Source of the DNA: Atopobiaceae bacterium
GTDB taxonomy: Bacteria; Actinomycetota; Coriobacteriia; Coriobacteriales; Atopobiaceae
Length of the DNA stretch: 64,000 nucleotides
Direction of reading: 5' to 3'
Assembly (NCBI GenBank): GCA_902834555.1
Contig: CADFJN010000013.1
Span: 1-64,000 of the forward strand
The position numbers and the translations under genes were made by a program. Under the pieces are notes generated by a model. The model saw only the letters and a list, made by a program, of their open reading frames with translations, did no database searches and was not told the DNA's origin. This document shows, one piece after another, positions 33,357-42,128 of this stretch (position 1 is the stretch's first letter; each line of letters starts with the position of its first letter).

Positions 33357-34397
33357 ATGGGAAAATACATCATCAAGCGCGTTTTGCAGTTCATCCCGGT
33401 GTTCTTGGGAGTCACACTGATTCTGTTCTCCCTCGAGAACATCGTCCCGGGAGACCCAATCAGGCTGATTGCCGGCGACAAGAAACTCGACCCCGTCACC
33501 GAGAACAACCTGCGCGCCTCGTTCCACCTCATCGAGACGAACGACGATGGCACAATCAAGTACGACGAGAACGGCAACACCATCGAAACCCCCATGTGGG
33601 AGAGGTATTTCCTCTACGTTGGTGGCCTTCTCCACGGGGACCTTGGCGTGAGCTACCAGAAGTCGGGCCAGTCGGTCTCGAGCATTCTGGCAGACAAGTA
33701 CCCCTACACCGTGAGGCTTGCCATTGTGGCAATCATCATGGAGGCGGTGCTCGGCATAGGTGCCGGCATAGTGAGCGCACTCAAACGCTACTCATTCTGG
33801 GACATATTTGTCACGTTCCTCTCGGCCCTGTTTGTCTCCATGCCCGCATTCTGGTTAGGTATGCTCTTACAGCTGTTCTTTGGCGTGTTCCTCAAGGACG
33901 CCACTGGCGGCGCCTTCTATTTGCCAATATCTGGCGCTGGTGGCCCGTATGCCGAGTTTCAAGACTGGGTGTACTACATACTCCCCGCGTTCACCCTGGC
34001 TGCAATCTCGATGGCATACACGGCCCGCATCATGCGCTCCCAGCTGCTTGAGGTCATGAACCAGGACTACATCCGCACGGCAAAGGCCAAGGGGCTCTCT
34101 CGCAAGGACATCGTCATTCACCACGCCCTCAAGAACGCGCTTATCCCCGTGGTCACCTACATTGGCATGGATTTTGGCGGCCTTCTTGCCGGTGCCATCC
34201 TCACCGAGACGGTCTTCAACTGGCCGGGCGTTGGCTACGAGACCTATCGCGCCATCACCCAGCGCGACTGGCCGCTGGTGCTTGGATCGGTGACGGTCAT
34301 CGTTGTTGTGGTCATGGTCATCAACCTGATTGTCGACGTGAGCTACGCCTTCCTTGACCCGCGCATCCGCTTTGGCGCACCTAAGAACGAGAGGTAG
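33357..34397 (+). CDS. peptide ABC transporter permease, DppB-type
   Basis: 346 residues. First transmembrane helix near the N-terminus ('KYIIKRVLQFIPVFLGVTLILF'), a ~70-residue external loop, then five helices. The ATPase-docking EAA loop is 'LEVMNQDYIRTAKAKGLSRKDIVIHHALKNALIPVV', ending in the typical 'SYAFLDPRIRFG'. ATG at 33357 is chosen over GTG at 33351 for spacing from GGCAGGGGA. Partner of the DppC-type gene 6 bp downstream. Confidence 0.92.
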   Translation: MGKYIIKRVLQFIPVFLGVTLILFSLENIVPGDPIRLIAGDKKLDPVTENNLRASFHLIETNDDGTIKYDENGNTIETPMWERYFLYVGGLLHGDLGVSYQKSGQSVSSILADKYPYTVRLAIVAIIMEAVLGIGAGIVSALKRYSFWDIFVTFLSALFVSMPAFWLGMLLQLFFGVFLKDATGGAFYLPISGAGGPYAEFQDWVYYILPAFTLAAISMAYTARIMRSQLLEVMNQDYIRTAKAKGLSRKDIVIHHALKNALIPVVTYIGMDFGGLLAGAILTETVFNWPGVGYETYRAITQRDWPLVLGSVTVIVVVVMVINLIVDVSYAFLDPRIRFGAPKNER

Positions 34398-34403
34398 GCA
34401 GGC

Positions 34404-35375
34404 ATGGCTGAAAACACCACACAGACGCCAGAGAAGGGCAATGACGAGAACACCCTCGGAATCTTCTCCGCAAAGGCTGCCGCTGCAGCCGTCAATGCCC
34501 AGACCTCGTCTCGCACTATGTGGGGCGATGCCTGGAAGAGGCTGAAGCGCAACAAGCTTGCTATGATCGGCATGATTTGGATTGGCTTTGTCGTCGTTGT
34601 CGCCCTGACGGCAGACCTTTGGGTTCCCGGCACGCTTGGCAACCCAACCGAGACCGATTCGGCAACCATGGCGCAGAACTCCAGGCTCGCACCGTCCCCT
34701 GAGCATCCCTTTGGCACCGACACGCTGGGGCGTGACGTCCTCTGCCGCGTTATCTACGGTTCGAGGATCTCTCTTGCCGTCGGCGTTCTTGCAACTGCCA
34801 TCTCGACCGTGCTGGGCCTCATCATGGGCGCACTTGCCGCCTATTACGGTGGCATTTGGGACACCATCATCATGAGGTTGGCCGACATCTTCTTGGCCTT
34901 CCCGTACACGCTCTTTGTCATAGCAATGCTCGCGGTCATTGGGCCGGGCATTCAGAACGTGTTTATCGCCATCGGCATCCTGGGCTGGCCGTCCATCGCC
35001 CGCGTGTTCCGTTCGGCAATCCTCACTGTCAAGGAGAACGACTACGTTGACGCGGCGCGTGCGATGGGCGCCTCCGACGCGCGCATCATCGCCCGCCACA
35101 TCTTCCCCAACTCCGTGGCAGTCATCGTGGTCTACGCCACGATGAACATCGGCTCCGCAATCCTTACCGAGGCTGCCCTGTCCTTCCTGGGCATGGGCGT
35201 CCAGGCACCTAACCCCTCTTGGGGCATCATGATTCAGGACGGCGCAACCTACCTGGCCACCCAGCCCTGGCTCATGATTATGCCCGGCCTCGCGATTCTC
35301 ACCACGGTGCTCGCCTTCACCCTTCTGGGCGATGGCCTGCGCGATGCCCTCGACGTCAAGATGAAGGATGCCTAA
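34404..35375 (+). CDS. peptide ABC transporter permease, DppC-type
   Basis: 323 residues. The cytosolic N-terminus with 'TMWGDAWKRLKRNKLAMIGMIW' leads into helix 1; 'HPFGTDTLGRDVLCRVIYGSRISLAVGVLATAIS' is the DppC signature; EAA loop 'NDYVDAARAMGASDARIIARHIFPNSVAVIVV'; 'EAALSFLGMGVQAPNPSWGIMI' follows. Together with the preceding gene it forms the transmembrane channel. Confidence 0.93.
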   Translation: MAENTTQTPEKGNDENTLGIFSAKAAAAAVNAQTSSRTMWGDAWKRLKRNKLAMIGMIWIGFVVVVALTADLWVPGTLGNPTETDSATMAQNSRLAPSPEHPFGTDTLGRDVLCRVIYGSRISLAVGVLATAISTVLGLIMGALAAYYGGIWDTIIMRLADIFLAFPYTLFVIAMLAVIGPGIQNVFIAIGILGWPSIARVFRSAILTVKENDYVDAARAMGASDARIIARHIFPNSVAVIVVYATMNIGSAILTEAALSFLGMGVQAPNPSWGIMIQDGATYLATQPWLMIMPGLAILTTVLAFTLLGDGLRDALDVKMKDA

Positions 35376-35378
35376 GCC

Positions 35379-36491
35379 ATGTTCAAGAAGAAGACTAGAG
35401 TGCAGATGCACCTCAAGGACCAGCCCGTCCCCGAAGGAGAGCACCTTCTTGAGGTCGACGACCTCAAGATGTACTTCCACACGCAGGACGGCGTGGTCAA
35501 GGCCGTGGACGGCGTGTCCTACACCCTCGACCGCGGCGAGACGCTCGGCGTGGTGGGCGAGTCTGGATCGGGCAAGTCCGTCACGCACCTCACCATCATG
35601 GGCCTCATCGACATGCCCCCGGGACGCATCGAGGGGGGTGACGTTCGCTACCGTGGCCAGTCCCTCCTCAAGATGAGCGAGGAGCAGATGCAGGACATCC
35701 GCGGCAACGACATCGCGATGATCTTCCAGGACCCCATGACCTCGCTGAATCCGGTCTACACCATTGGCCGCCAGCTGGGCGAGGGCTTGCGCCTGCATCG
35801 CGGCTACTCCAAGGATGAGGCGCTCAAGCGCTCCGTCGAGCTTCTCGACATGGTGGGCATCCCCAACCCCGAGCAGCGCGTCAAGGACTACCCGCACCAG
35901 TTCTCCGGTGGCATGCGCCAGCGCGTCATGATTGCCATGGCGCTTGCCTGCGACCCCGACATCCTCATCGCCGACGAGCCCACCACGGCCCTCGACGTGA
36001 CCATCCAGGCGCAGATCATCGAGCTCATGCGCGAGATGCAGAAGAAGAACGACAACGCCATCGTGATGATCACGCACGACCTGGGCGTTGTTGCCGACGT
36101 TGCCGACAAGATCATGGTCATGTACGCGGGGCACCCCGTGGAGTTTGGTACGGCCGATGAGATCTTCTACAACTCCACGCATCCCTACACCTGGGGCCTC
36201 ATCCGCTCGATCCCAGACCCGGTCATGACCGAGAAGCACCCGCTCACGCCCATCAAGGGCAACCCGCCCTCGCTCGTTACGCTGCCATCTGGCTGTGCGT
36301 TCTCGCCGCGTTGCCCGTATGCCACGGACAAGTGCCGCGCCGAGCGCCCGGGCCGCATCATGGTTGGCCCCAACCATTACTCTTGCTGCCACTACTCGCT
36401 TGACAAGGACTTTGTCACCAAGAATGCCCCCAAGACGAGCAGGACCACGGCAGCGGCGCCCGCGCATGTCGAGAAGGGAGGCGAGGCGTAA
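35379..36491 (+). CDS. peptide ABC transporter ATP-binding protein, DppD-type
   Basis: 370 residues. Walker A 'GESGSGKSVTHLTIMG', Q-loop 'FQDPMTSLNPVYTIG', ABC signature 'FSGGMRQRVMIAMALACDPDILIADEP' including Walker B, H-loop 'MITHDLGVVADVA'. The C-terminal oligopeptide-transporter extension has the cysteine-rich 'GCAFSPRCPYATDKCRAERP' (Fe-S cluster type, four Cys with the later 'CCHY'). Three bp after the DppC gene; its last base overlaps the DppF start. Confidence 0.93.
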   Translation: MFKKKTRVQMHLKDQPVPEGEHLLEVDDLKMYFHTQDGVVKAVDGVSYTLDRGETLGVVGESGSGKSVTHLTIMGLIDMPPGRIEGGDVRYRGQSLLKMSEEQMQDIRGNDIAMIFQDPMTSLNPVYTIGRQLGEGLRLHRGYSKDEALKRSVELLDMVGIPNPEQRVKDYPHQFSGGMRQRVMIAMALACDPDILIADEPTTALDVTIQAQIIELMREMQKKNDNAIVMITHDLGVVADVADKIMVMYAGHPVEFGTADEIFYNSTHPYTWGLIRSIPDPVMTEKHPLTPIKGNPPSLVTLPSGCAFSPRCPYATDKCRAERPGRIMVGPNHYSCCHYSLDKDFVTKNAPKTSRTTAAAPAHVEKGGEA

Positions 36492-37501
36492 TGACAGAGC
36501 CCCTTCTCAAGGTCGAGCACCTCACCAAGGAATTCCCGGTAGACTCCAGCGTCTTCTCGCGCGAGAAGCGCAAGGTCTCTGCCGTGAGTGACGTGAGCTT
36601 TGAGATCTATCCCGGCCAGACCCTTGGCCTTGTCGGCGAGTCAGGCTGCGGCAAGTCCACCACGGGCCGCTGCATCATGCGCCTCATCGAGCCCACCTCC
36701 GGAAAGATCACCTTCGATGGCAAGGACGTCACGAAGATGAGCCGCAAAGAGCTCAAGGCCATGCGGCGCGACATGCAGTACATCTTCCAGGACCCCTACG
36801 CGAGTCTCAACCCGCGTATGACCATCGGCGAGATTGTCTCCGAGCCCCTCGTTATCCACAACGTGATGCCCGACAAGGTCGAGCGTACAAAGTACGTGGC
36901 GTCTCTTCTCGACATGGTGGGTCTGAACCCCGAGCACATCAACCGCTATCCGCACGAGTTCTCGGGCGGACAGCGCCAGCGCGTGGGCATTGCGCGTGCC
37001 TTTGCCTTGAAGCCAAAGCTCATCATCTGCGACGAGCCGGTCTCTGCCCTTGACGTCTCCATCCAGGCGCAGGTGCTCAACCTCCTGTCCGACCTCCAAC
37101 AGGAGTTTGGGACGGCCTACCTCTTCATCGCGCACGACCTCTCGGTGGTCCAGCACGTCTCCGACCATGTGGCCGTGATGTATCTGGGCAACCTCATGGA
37201 ATACGCGGACTGGAAGGAGCTGTACGAGAAGCCCTGCCACCCATACTCGCAGTCGCTTCTCTCGGCCGTGCCGGTGCCCGACCCCGACATCCAGCACTCG
37301 CGCAAGCGCATCATCCTAGCCGGAGACCCGCCATCACCCATCGACCCGCCCTCCGGCTGCCGCTTCCACACGCGCTGCCCGCTTGCCACCGAGAAGTGCT
37401 CCAAGGAGCGCCCGGACTTCCGCGACCTTGGGGGAGGACACTTCTGCGCCTGCCACTACGGCCAGCCGTTCCCCATCAAGGATTCATCCATCGAGCTTTA
37501 G
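36491..37501 (+). CDS. peptide ABC transporter ATP-binding protein, DppF-type
   Basis: 336 residues. 'GESGCGKSTTGRCIMRL' Walker A, 'YIFQDPYASLNPRMTIGEIV', signature 'FSGGQRQRVGIARAFALKPKLIICDEPVSALDVSI', switch 'FIAHDLSVVQHVS'. C-terminal 'GCRFHTRCPLATEKCSKERP' and 'CACHYG' as in the partner. Last gene of operon 1; a terminator follows. Confidence 0.93.
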   Translation: MTEPLLKVEHLTKEFPVDSSVFSREKRKVSAVSDVSFEIYPGQTLGLVGESGCGKSTTGRCIMRLIEPTSGKITFDGKDVTKMSRKELKAMRRDMQYIFQDPYASLNPRMTIGEIVSEPLVIHNVMPDKVERTKYVASLLDMVGLNPEHINRYPHEFSGGQRQRVGIARAFALKPKLIICDEPVSALDVSIQAQVLNLLSDLQQEFGTAYLFIAHDLSVVQHVSDHVAVMYLGNLMEYADWKELYEKPCHPYSQSLLSAVPVPDPDIQHSRKRIILAGDPPSPIDPPSGCRFHTRCPLATEKCSKERPDFRDLGGGHFCACHYGQPFPIKDSSIEL

Positions 37502-37525
37502 CAGAGCATCAAAACTGATTGCAAT

Positions 37526-37563
37526 CGCCCCGCACTGTGACCGTTGGTTGCCGGTGCGGGGCG
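37526..37563 (+). terminator. terminator of operon 1
   Basis: CGCCCCGCAC / GTGCGGGGCG stem with an 18-nt loop that can pair internally, followed by a weak T-rich stretch (TTCTGGTCGTTT). Confidence 0.55.
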
Positions 37564-37595
37564 TTCTGGTCGTTTAGTTTGCATACTCTTTTCCA

Positions 37596-37623
37596 TTGTG
37601 TAACCAAGCCGTGGTGCTAGACT
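37596..37623 (+). promoter_or_regulatory. candidate promoter of operon 2
   Basis: TTGTGT (37596-37601), 16-bp spacer, TAGACT (37618-37623). It lies ~210 bp before the first permease gene. Confidence 0.4.
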
Positions 37624-37833
37624 ACCCCATGTTGTGTCGTGCCACGTCTGACCCACATGGCGTTGCGTGGCACACGACATGTGGGTGGCCATATGGTGAA
37701 ATGTCGTCCCTTTTCGTTGTGCCAGGGGGACTTCGCTCAATATGGCTCGGGCGAGCGGAACCCCCAAGGGGCGCGCAGGTGAAGGCTGCCGTGCATCCCC
37801 CTTTGGTTGCGCGAACGGCACAAAGGAGTTTCG

Positions 37834-38826
37834 ATGGCACGATTTCTAGGGTACCTGGCCAAGAGGATCGTCAACTACATTGTGATGATCTTCGTTGCGA
37901 CCTCGCTTACCTACTTCCTCGCGTGCGCTTTCATGAGCCCGCGCTCGAACTACGAGTCGCGTACGCCGCGGCCCTCCCAGGAGTCCATCGAGGCATCCCT
38001 GGACAAGGCCAACCTCAACGACAAGACCCCGGTTACCGAGCGCTACCAGCGCTGGCTCACCAACATTGTGACCGAGTGGAACTGGGGTCTCTCGCCCGCA
38101 GGCGACTCCGTGAACAACGAGATCTCCAGCCGCATTGGCGCCTCGGTCAAGCTCATGCTTCTCTCGACGATCCTCTCCATCGTGATCGGCGTGAGCCTGG
38201 GCGTCTATACGGCGCAGCGGCAGTACCAATGGCAGGACAGGTTCTGGAGCGGTTTGGCCTCGGTCTTTCTCGTCATCCCCACGGTCGTCCTGGCCATCCT
38301 CATCGTGTTCTTTGCCATCGAGATAAACCAGCAGACAGGGCAGCGCATCTTCTACGTCACGGGCCTTTCGAGCTACGACGGCCCCAACTTCTTCATCGCC
38401 CTCGTTGACTTCCTCCAGCACATCCTTCTGCCCACCATCGTGCTCACCATCATCAGCTCCGTGGGCTACCACCTAAACCAGCGCACTTACCTCCTGGATG
38501 AGATGCACGCGGATTACGTGCGCACGGCACGCGCCAAGGGCCTCACCAAGAAGCAGGCCATCCGCAAGCACGCGCTGCGCGCAAGCCTTATCCCCACCTC
38601 GGTGAACGTGGCGTTCTCCATCGCCAGCATCTTCACCGGCGCTGTCATGACAGAGAAGATCTTCGCCATCCACGGCATGGGCGAGTACTTCATCAACTGC
38701 ATCAATAACAACAACATCAACGGTGCCGTTGCGGTCGCCGCCTTCTCGGGCGCCTGCACGCTTGTGGGCGCCCTGCTCGCAGACCTCTTCGCTGCGGCGC
38801 TCGACCCCAGAATCAAGATGAGCTAG
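37834..38826 (+). CDS. oligopeptide ABC transporter permease, DppB/OppB-type (operon 2)
   Basis: 330 residues. N-terminal helix 'KRIVNYIVMIFVATSLTYFLACAF'; external region 'ESIEASLDKANLNDKTPVTERYQRWLTNIV'; EAA loop 'DEMHADYVRTARAKGLTKKQAIRKHALRASLIPTS'; 'AALDPRIKMS' end. ATG at 37834 follows AAAGGAG. Unlike operon 1, the binding protein is at the far end of the operon and the ATPases are fused. Confidence 0.92.
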   Translation: MARFLGYLAKRIVNYIVMIFVATSLTYFLACAFMSPRSNYESRTPRPSQESIEASLDKANLNDKTPVTERYQRWLTNIVTEWNWGLSPAGDSVNNEISSRIGASVKLMLLSTILSIVIGVSLGVYTAQRQYQWQDRFWSGLASVFLVIPTVVLAILIVFFAIEINQQTGQRIFYVTGLSSYDGPNFFIALVDFLQHILLPTIVLTIISSVGYHLNQRTYLLDEMHADYVRTARAKGLTKKQAIRKHALRASLIPTSVNVAFSIASIFTGAVMTEKIFAIHGMGEYFINCINNNNINGAVAVAAFSGACTLVGALLADLFAAALDPRIKMS

Positions 38827-38835
38827 GAGATGGCA

Positions 38836-39864
38836 ATGGAAGAGCAGAACAACAAGAACGAGCAGCTCACCAATGCCCAGCTCGAACTCCAGGCCGACGC
38901 TGCCGGCCCCAGCGAGGTCAAGCGCATAAGCTACGCGAGCCTCATCGCGCGCAGGTTCTTCAGGCAGAGGAGCGCCGTGGTTGGCCTCACCATCCTGGGC
39001 ATCCTGGTGCTTCTCGCCATCTTTGGGCCCCTCATCTGCAAGTACGACTACACCGACCCAGACTTTACGGCTATCAACGTGGCCCCCAACGCGCGTCACT
39101 GGTTTGGCACCGATGGTGGCGGCTTTGACCTCTTTGCCTGCGTGGTGCACGGCCTTGGCCGCTCCCTTGTGATTGGCCTCACCTACGCCATCCTCACCAC
39201 TGCCATCTCGGCCATCGTGGGCACTGCCATCGCCTATGCGCGCGGATGGGGCGAGAAGATTGGCATGTGGCTTCTCGACATGCTGCTTGTCATCCCGAGC
39301 TTCCTTCTCGTTGCCATGATCGTGCGCGCCGCCTCCGGCACGCAGGGCTGGCTCATGCTCATCCTCGGCCTCACTGCCTTTGGATGGATTGGCTATGCGC
39401 GAACGCTGCGCACCATGGCGCTCTCGCTGCGCGAGCGCGACTACGTGCGGGCGGCCAAGTACATGGGCGTTCCCTCGATCAAGATCATCATTCGGCACCT
39501 GATTCCCAACCTGGGCTCGATCCTGGTCATCGACACGGTCCTTGGTGTCATCAGCGGCATCAACTCCGAGACGGCCTACAGCTTCCTGGGCCTGGGCATC
39601 AAGGCGCCCGACACCTCGCTGGGCTACATCCTCTCGCAGGGCTCCTCGGCCATGCTCTCCGCCCCGTGGATTGTCCTCATCCCCTCGGTTGTCCTCATCA
39701 TCCTGTGCGTGAGCATGCAGCTCATCGGTGACGGACTGAGGGACGCCTTCGACCCCTACTCCCGCGCTGCGGGCGAGGTGGCCGACGAGGAGTCCAAGAA
39801 GGATGAGGCCGAGAAGACCGCCGCTGCTGCCGCCGGCACCGCTGCCGGGTCACACCACGAGTAG
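38836..39864 (+). CDS. oligopeptide ABC transporter permease, DppC/OppC-type (operon 2)
   Basis: 342 residues. 'IARRFFRQRSAVVGLTILGILVLLAIFGPLI' is the cytosolic-edge helix; 'FGTDGGGFDLFACVVHGLGRSLVIGLTYAI' is the OppC block, with GGGFD in place of the usual LGRD; EAA loop 'RDYVRAAKYMGVPSIKIIIRHLIPNLGSILVI'; 'YSFLGLGIKAPDTSLGYIL'. Charged, Ala-rich C-terminal tail. ATG at 38836 is preferred to 38830 for spacing from AGGAG. Confidence 0.92.
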   Translation: MEEQNNKNEQLTNAQLELQADAAGPSEVKRISYASLIARRFFRQRSAVVGLTILGILVLLAIFGPLICKYDYTDPDFTAINVAPNARHWFGTDGGGFDLFACVVHGLGRSLVIGLTYAILTTAISAIVGTAIAYARGWGEKIGMWLLDMLLVIPSFLLVAMIVRAASGTQGWLMLILGLTAFGWIGYARTLRTMALSLRERDYVRAAKYMGVPSIKIIIRHLIPNLGSILVIDTVLGVISGINSETAYSFLGLGIKAPDTSLGYILSQGSSAMLSAPWIVLIPSVVLIILCVSMQLIGDGLRDAFDPYSRAAGEVADEESKKDEAEKTAAAAAGTAAGSHHE

Positions 39865-39878
39865 ACGGAGACGTACGC

Positions 39879-41903
39879 ATGTCTGACACCACCAGCACCA
39901 CATCCATGGACGACACGCTTCGCTACGAGCTGCTCGAGGCCAATGGTCCCAAGGGCGCGCCAACCGGCGACCCTGTCATGAGCGTTCGCAACCTGCGCGT
40001 CTCCTTCAACACCGAGGCCGGCGTGGTCCACGCCGTGCGTGACGTGAACTTTGACCTCTGGGGTGGTCGTACCCTGGGCATCGTGGGAGAGTCCGGATCG
40101 GGCAAGTCGGTCACGGCGCTCTCTCTCATCGGGCTTCTCGATGACAACGCGCACGTCTCGGGCTCGGTCAAGCTCAAAGGCGAGGAGCTTATCGGCAAGA
40201 GCGACGAGGAGATGTCCAAGATCCGCGGCGCGCGCATCTCGATGATCTTCCAGGACCCGCTCTCTGCTCTCACGCCCATGTTCTCCATTGGCGACCAGCT
40301 TGCCGAGGCGCTGCTCATCCACAATCCCGGCATGCCCAAGGACGAGGTGCGCAAGCGCTGCATCGAGCTGCTCACCCTGGTTGGCATCACCGACCCCGAG
40401 AACCGTCTGGACGCGTACCCCCACGAGTTCTCTGGCGGCATGCGCCAGCGCGTTGTCATCGCCATCGCCATTGCGAACAACCCTGACATCATCATTGCCG
40501 ACGAGCCCACCACGGCCCTCGACGTTACCATCCAGGCCCAGATTCTGGACATCTTGAAGATTGCGCAGAAGGAGACCGGTGCCGCCGTCGTGCTTATCAC
40601 GCACGACCTGGGCGTTGTCGCCGGTACGGCAGACGACGTGATGGTCATGTACGCCGGCCGTGCGGTGGAGCGTGCGAGCATCGACACGCTGTTTGAGCGT
40701 CCCTCTCAGCCCTATACCATGGGCCTTCTCGGCGCCGTGCCCAAGCCCCACATGGCGGCCGAGCACCGCCTGGTCCCCATCAAGGGCAACCCGCCCTCGC
40801 TTGCGGCCATTCCCGCGGGCTGCCCCTTCTCGCCGCGCTGTCCCATGGCAACCGACGAGTGCCGCGTGACCGAGCCTGACCTCCTGCCCATCGAGGCGGG
40901 GGAGGGCCACCTGGTCTCGTGCCACCACATGGACCAGATTCGCGACAAGCACCTCACCTACGCCGACGTCTATCCGGCGCTTGAGCCGCTGCTGCCCAAG
41001 TGGGCCGACGTCCCGCGTGACCAGCGCCCCGTGGTGCTCGAGGTCAAGGACCTGGTGAAGACCTTCCCCATTCAGGGCAAGGGCCTCATTCGCAGGAACA
41101 AGGGAACCATGACCGCGGTCGATCACGCATCGTTTACCATCCACGAGGGCGAGACGCTGGCGCTTGTCGGCGAGTCTGGCTCGGGCAAGTCCACCACGCT
41201 CATGCAGATCATGGACCTCGTGGTGCCCGAGGAGGGAACGATCACCGTCCTGGGCAAGAAGACCTCCGAGCTGAAGAGCGCCCGCGACCGCCGCGAGCTG
41301 CGCCGCAACCTCCAGATCATCTTCCAGGACCCCATGAGCTCGCTCGACCCGCGCATGCCCATCTACGACGTGCTGGCCGAGCCCCTCGAGGCCCAGGGCT
41401 GGGACAAGGCCAAGATCAACAAGCGCATCGGCGAGCTCATGTACCTCGTGGGCATCAACCCGGACTACGTGGACCGCTTCCCGTCGCAGTTCTCCGGCGG
41501 CCAGCGCCAGCGCATTGCCATCGCCCGCGCCCTGGCCACAAGCCCCAAGCTGCTTCTCCTCGACGAGCCCATCGCGTCGCTTGACGTGTCCATCCAGGCG
41601 GGCATCATCAACCTTCTCGAGGACCTGCAGGTACAGCTCAAGATTTCCTACCTCTTTGTTGCGCACGACCTTGCCGTGATTCGCCACATCTCCGATACCG
41701 TGGCCGTCATGCACCTGGGCAAGATCGTGGAGTACGGCGAAACTGAGGAGGTCTTCACCAACCCCCAGGACCCCTACACAAAGGCGCTTCTCTCTGCCAT
41801 CCCCATCCCCGACCCCAAGGTCGAGCGCACGCGCGAGCGTCTTGTCTACAGTGACGGCAAGCTCATCCCCGCCTCGAGTCTGCTGCCCACCTCGCTTACG
41901 TAG
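39879..41903 (+). CDS. fused double ATP-binding protein of oligopeptide transporter (DppD-DppF fusion)
   Basis: 674 residues with two complete ABC ATPases. Half 1 (~25-345): 'GESGSGKSVTALSLIG', 'FQDPLSALTPMFSIG', 'FSGGMRQRVVIAIAIANNPDIIIADEP', then the Cys-rich 'GCPFSPRCPMATDEC'. Half 2 (~385-674): 'GESGSGKSTTLMQIMD', 'FQDPMSSLDPRMPIYDV', 'FSGGQRQRIAIARALATSPKLLLLDEPIASLDVSI'. The second half ends without its own Cys-rich tail. Equivalent to separate dppD and dppF in operon 1. Such YejF-like fusions are known for oligopeptide and microcin systems. Confidence 0.93.
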   Translation: MSDTTSTTSMDDTLRYELLEANGPKGAPTGDPVMSVRNLRVSFNTEAGVVHAVRDVNFDLWGGRTLGIVGESGSGKSVTALSLIGLLDDNAHVSGSVKLKGEELIGKSDEEMSKIRGARISMIFQDPLSALTPMFSIGDQLAEALLIHNPGMPKDEVRKRCIELLTLVGITDPENRLDAYPHEFSGGMRQRVVIAIAIANNPDIIIADEPTTALDVTIQAQILDILKIAQKETGAAVVLITHDLGVVAGTADDVMVMYAGRAVERASIDTLFERPSQPYTMGLLGAVPKPHMAAEHRLVPIKGNPPSLAAIPAGCPFSPRCPMATDECRVTEPDLLPIEAGEGHLVSCHHMDQIRDKHLTYADVYPALEPLLPKWADVPRDQRPVVLEVKDLVKTFPIQGKGLIRRNKGTMTAVDHASFTIHEGETLALVGESGSGKSTTLMQIMDLVVPEEGTITVLGKKTSELKSARDRRELRRNLQIIFQDPMSSLDPRMPIYDVLAEPLEAQGWDKAKINKRIGELMYLVGINPDYVDRFPSQFSGGQRQRIAIARALATSPKLLLLDEPIASLDVSIQAGIINLLEDLQVQLKISYLFVAHDLAVIRHISDTVAVMHLGKIVEYGETEEVFTNPQDPYTKALLSAIPIPDPKVERTRERLVYSDGKLIPASSLLPTSLT

Positions 41904-41948
41904 CGAGAGGGGAGAGGAGCCGGCCGTCTCAGGCTGGAACGTGACCTT

Positions 41949-41978
41949 GCGGGCCCGGACCTCCGGGCCCGCTTCTCT
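41949..41978 (+). terminator. hairpin after the fused ATPase gene
   Basis: GCGGGCCCGG / CCGGGCCCGC with a 4-nt loop, followed by TTCTCT. The next gene, a binding protein, has its own AT-rich upstream region, so this is likely at least a partial terminator. Confidence 0.6.
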
Positions 41979-42070
41979 GCGGCAACCGTACAATTTGTGT
42001 CCAAATCATTACGTATCGATTTCTAAACACAATTCAATAACGATGTGATTTCATTACCTAATGCTAGTCT

Positions 42071-42106
42071 GATACCATCTTTAACGGTTCATTACGAACC
42101 GGTATC
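42071..42106 (+). promoter_or_regulatory. hairpin in the leader of the operon-2 binding protein
   Basis: GGTTC-ATTAC-GAACC (42086-42100) nested within GATACC (42071) and GGTATC (42101-42106), ending 22 bp before the start codon. The region before it (41995-42070) is strongly AT-rich, consistent with a separate promoter. Confidence 0.4.
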
Positions 42107-42128
42107 ATCCGAGAGAACGGGAGAGAAC

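Larger units (their letters stand above)
37502..37833 (+). other. terminator and structured leader between the two permease operons
   Basis: No gene is supported. 37526-37563 is the end of operon 1. A TTGTGT-16 bp-TAGACT promoter (37596-37623) would give a ~200-nt leader for operon 2. The leader is rich in self-complementary blocks: CGTGCCACG region (37638-37646) with CGTGGCACACG (37666-37676), CCCACATG (37652-37659) with CATGTGGG (37678-37685), and CCATATGG (37689-37696). Confidence 0.5.

Noticed and set aside
33867..36467. 866-codon open frame antisense to permease and ATPase genes (similar long antisense frames at 1779-3284 and 42105-44108)
   Set aside because: They mirror well-recognised genes and come from GC-rich third positions; the translations are His/Gly/Arg/Val-rich with no family resemblance.
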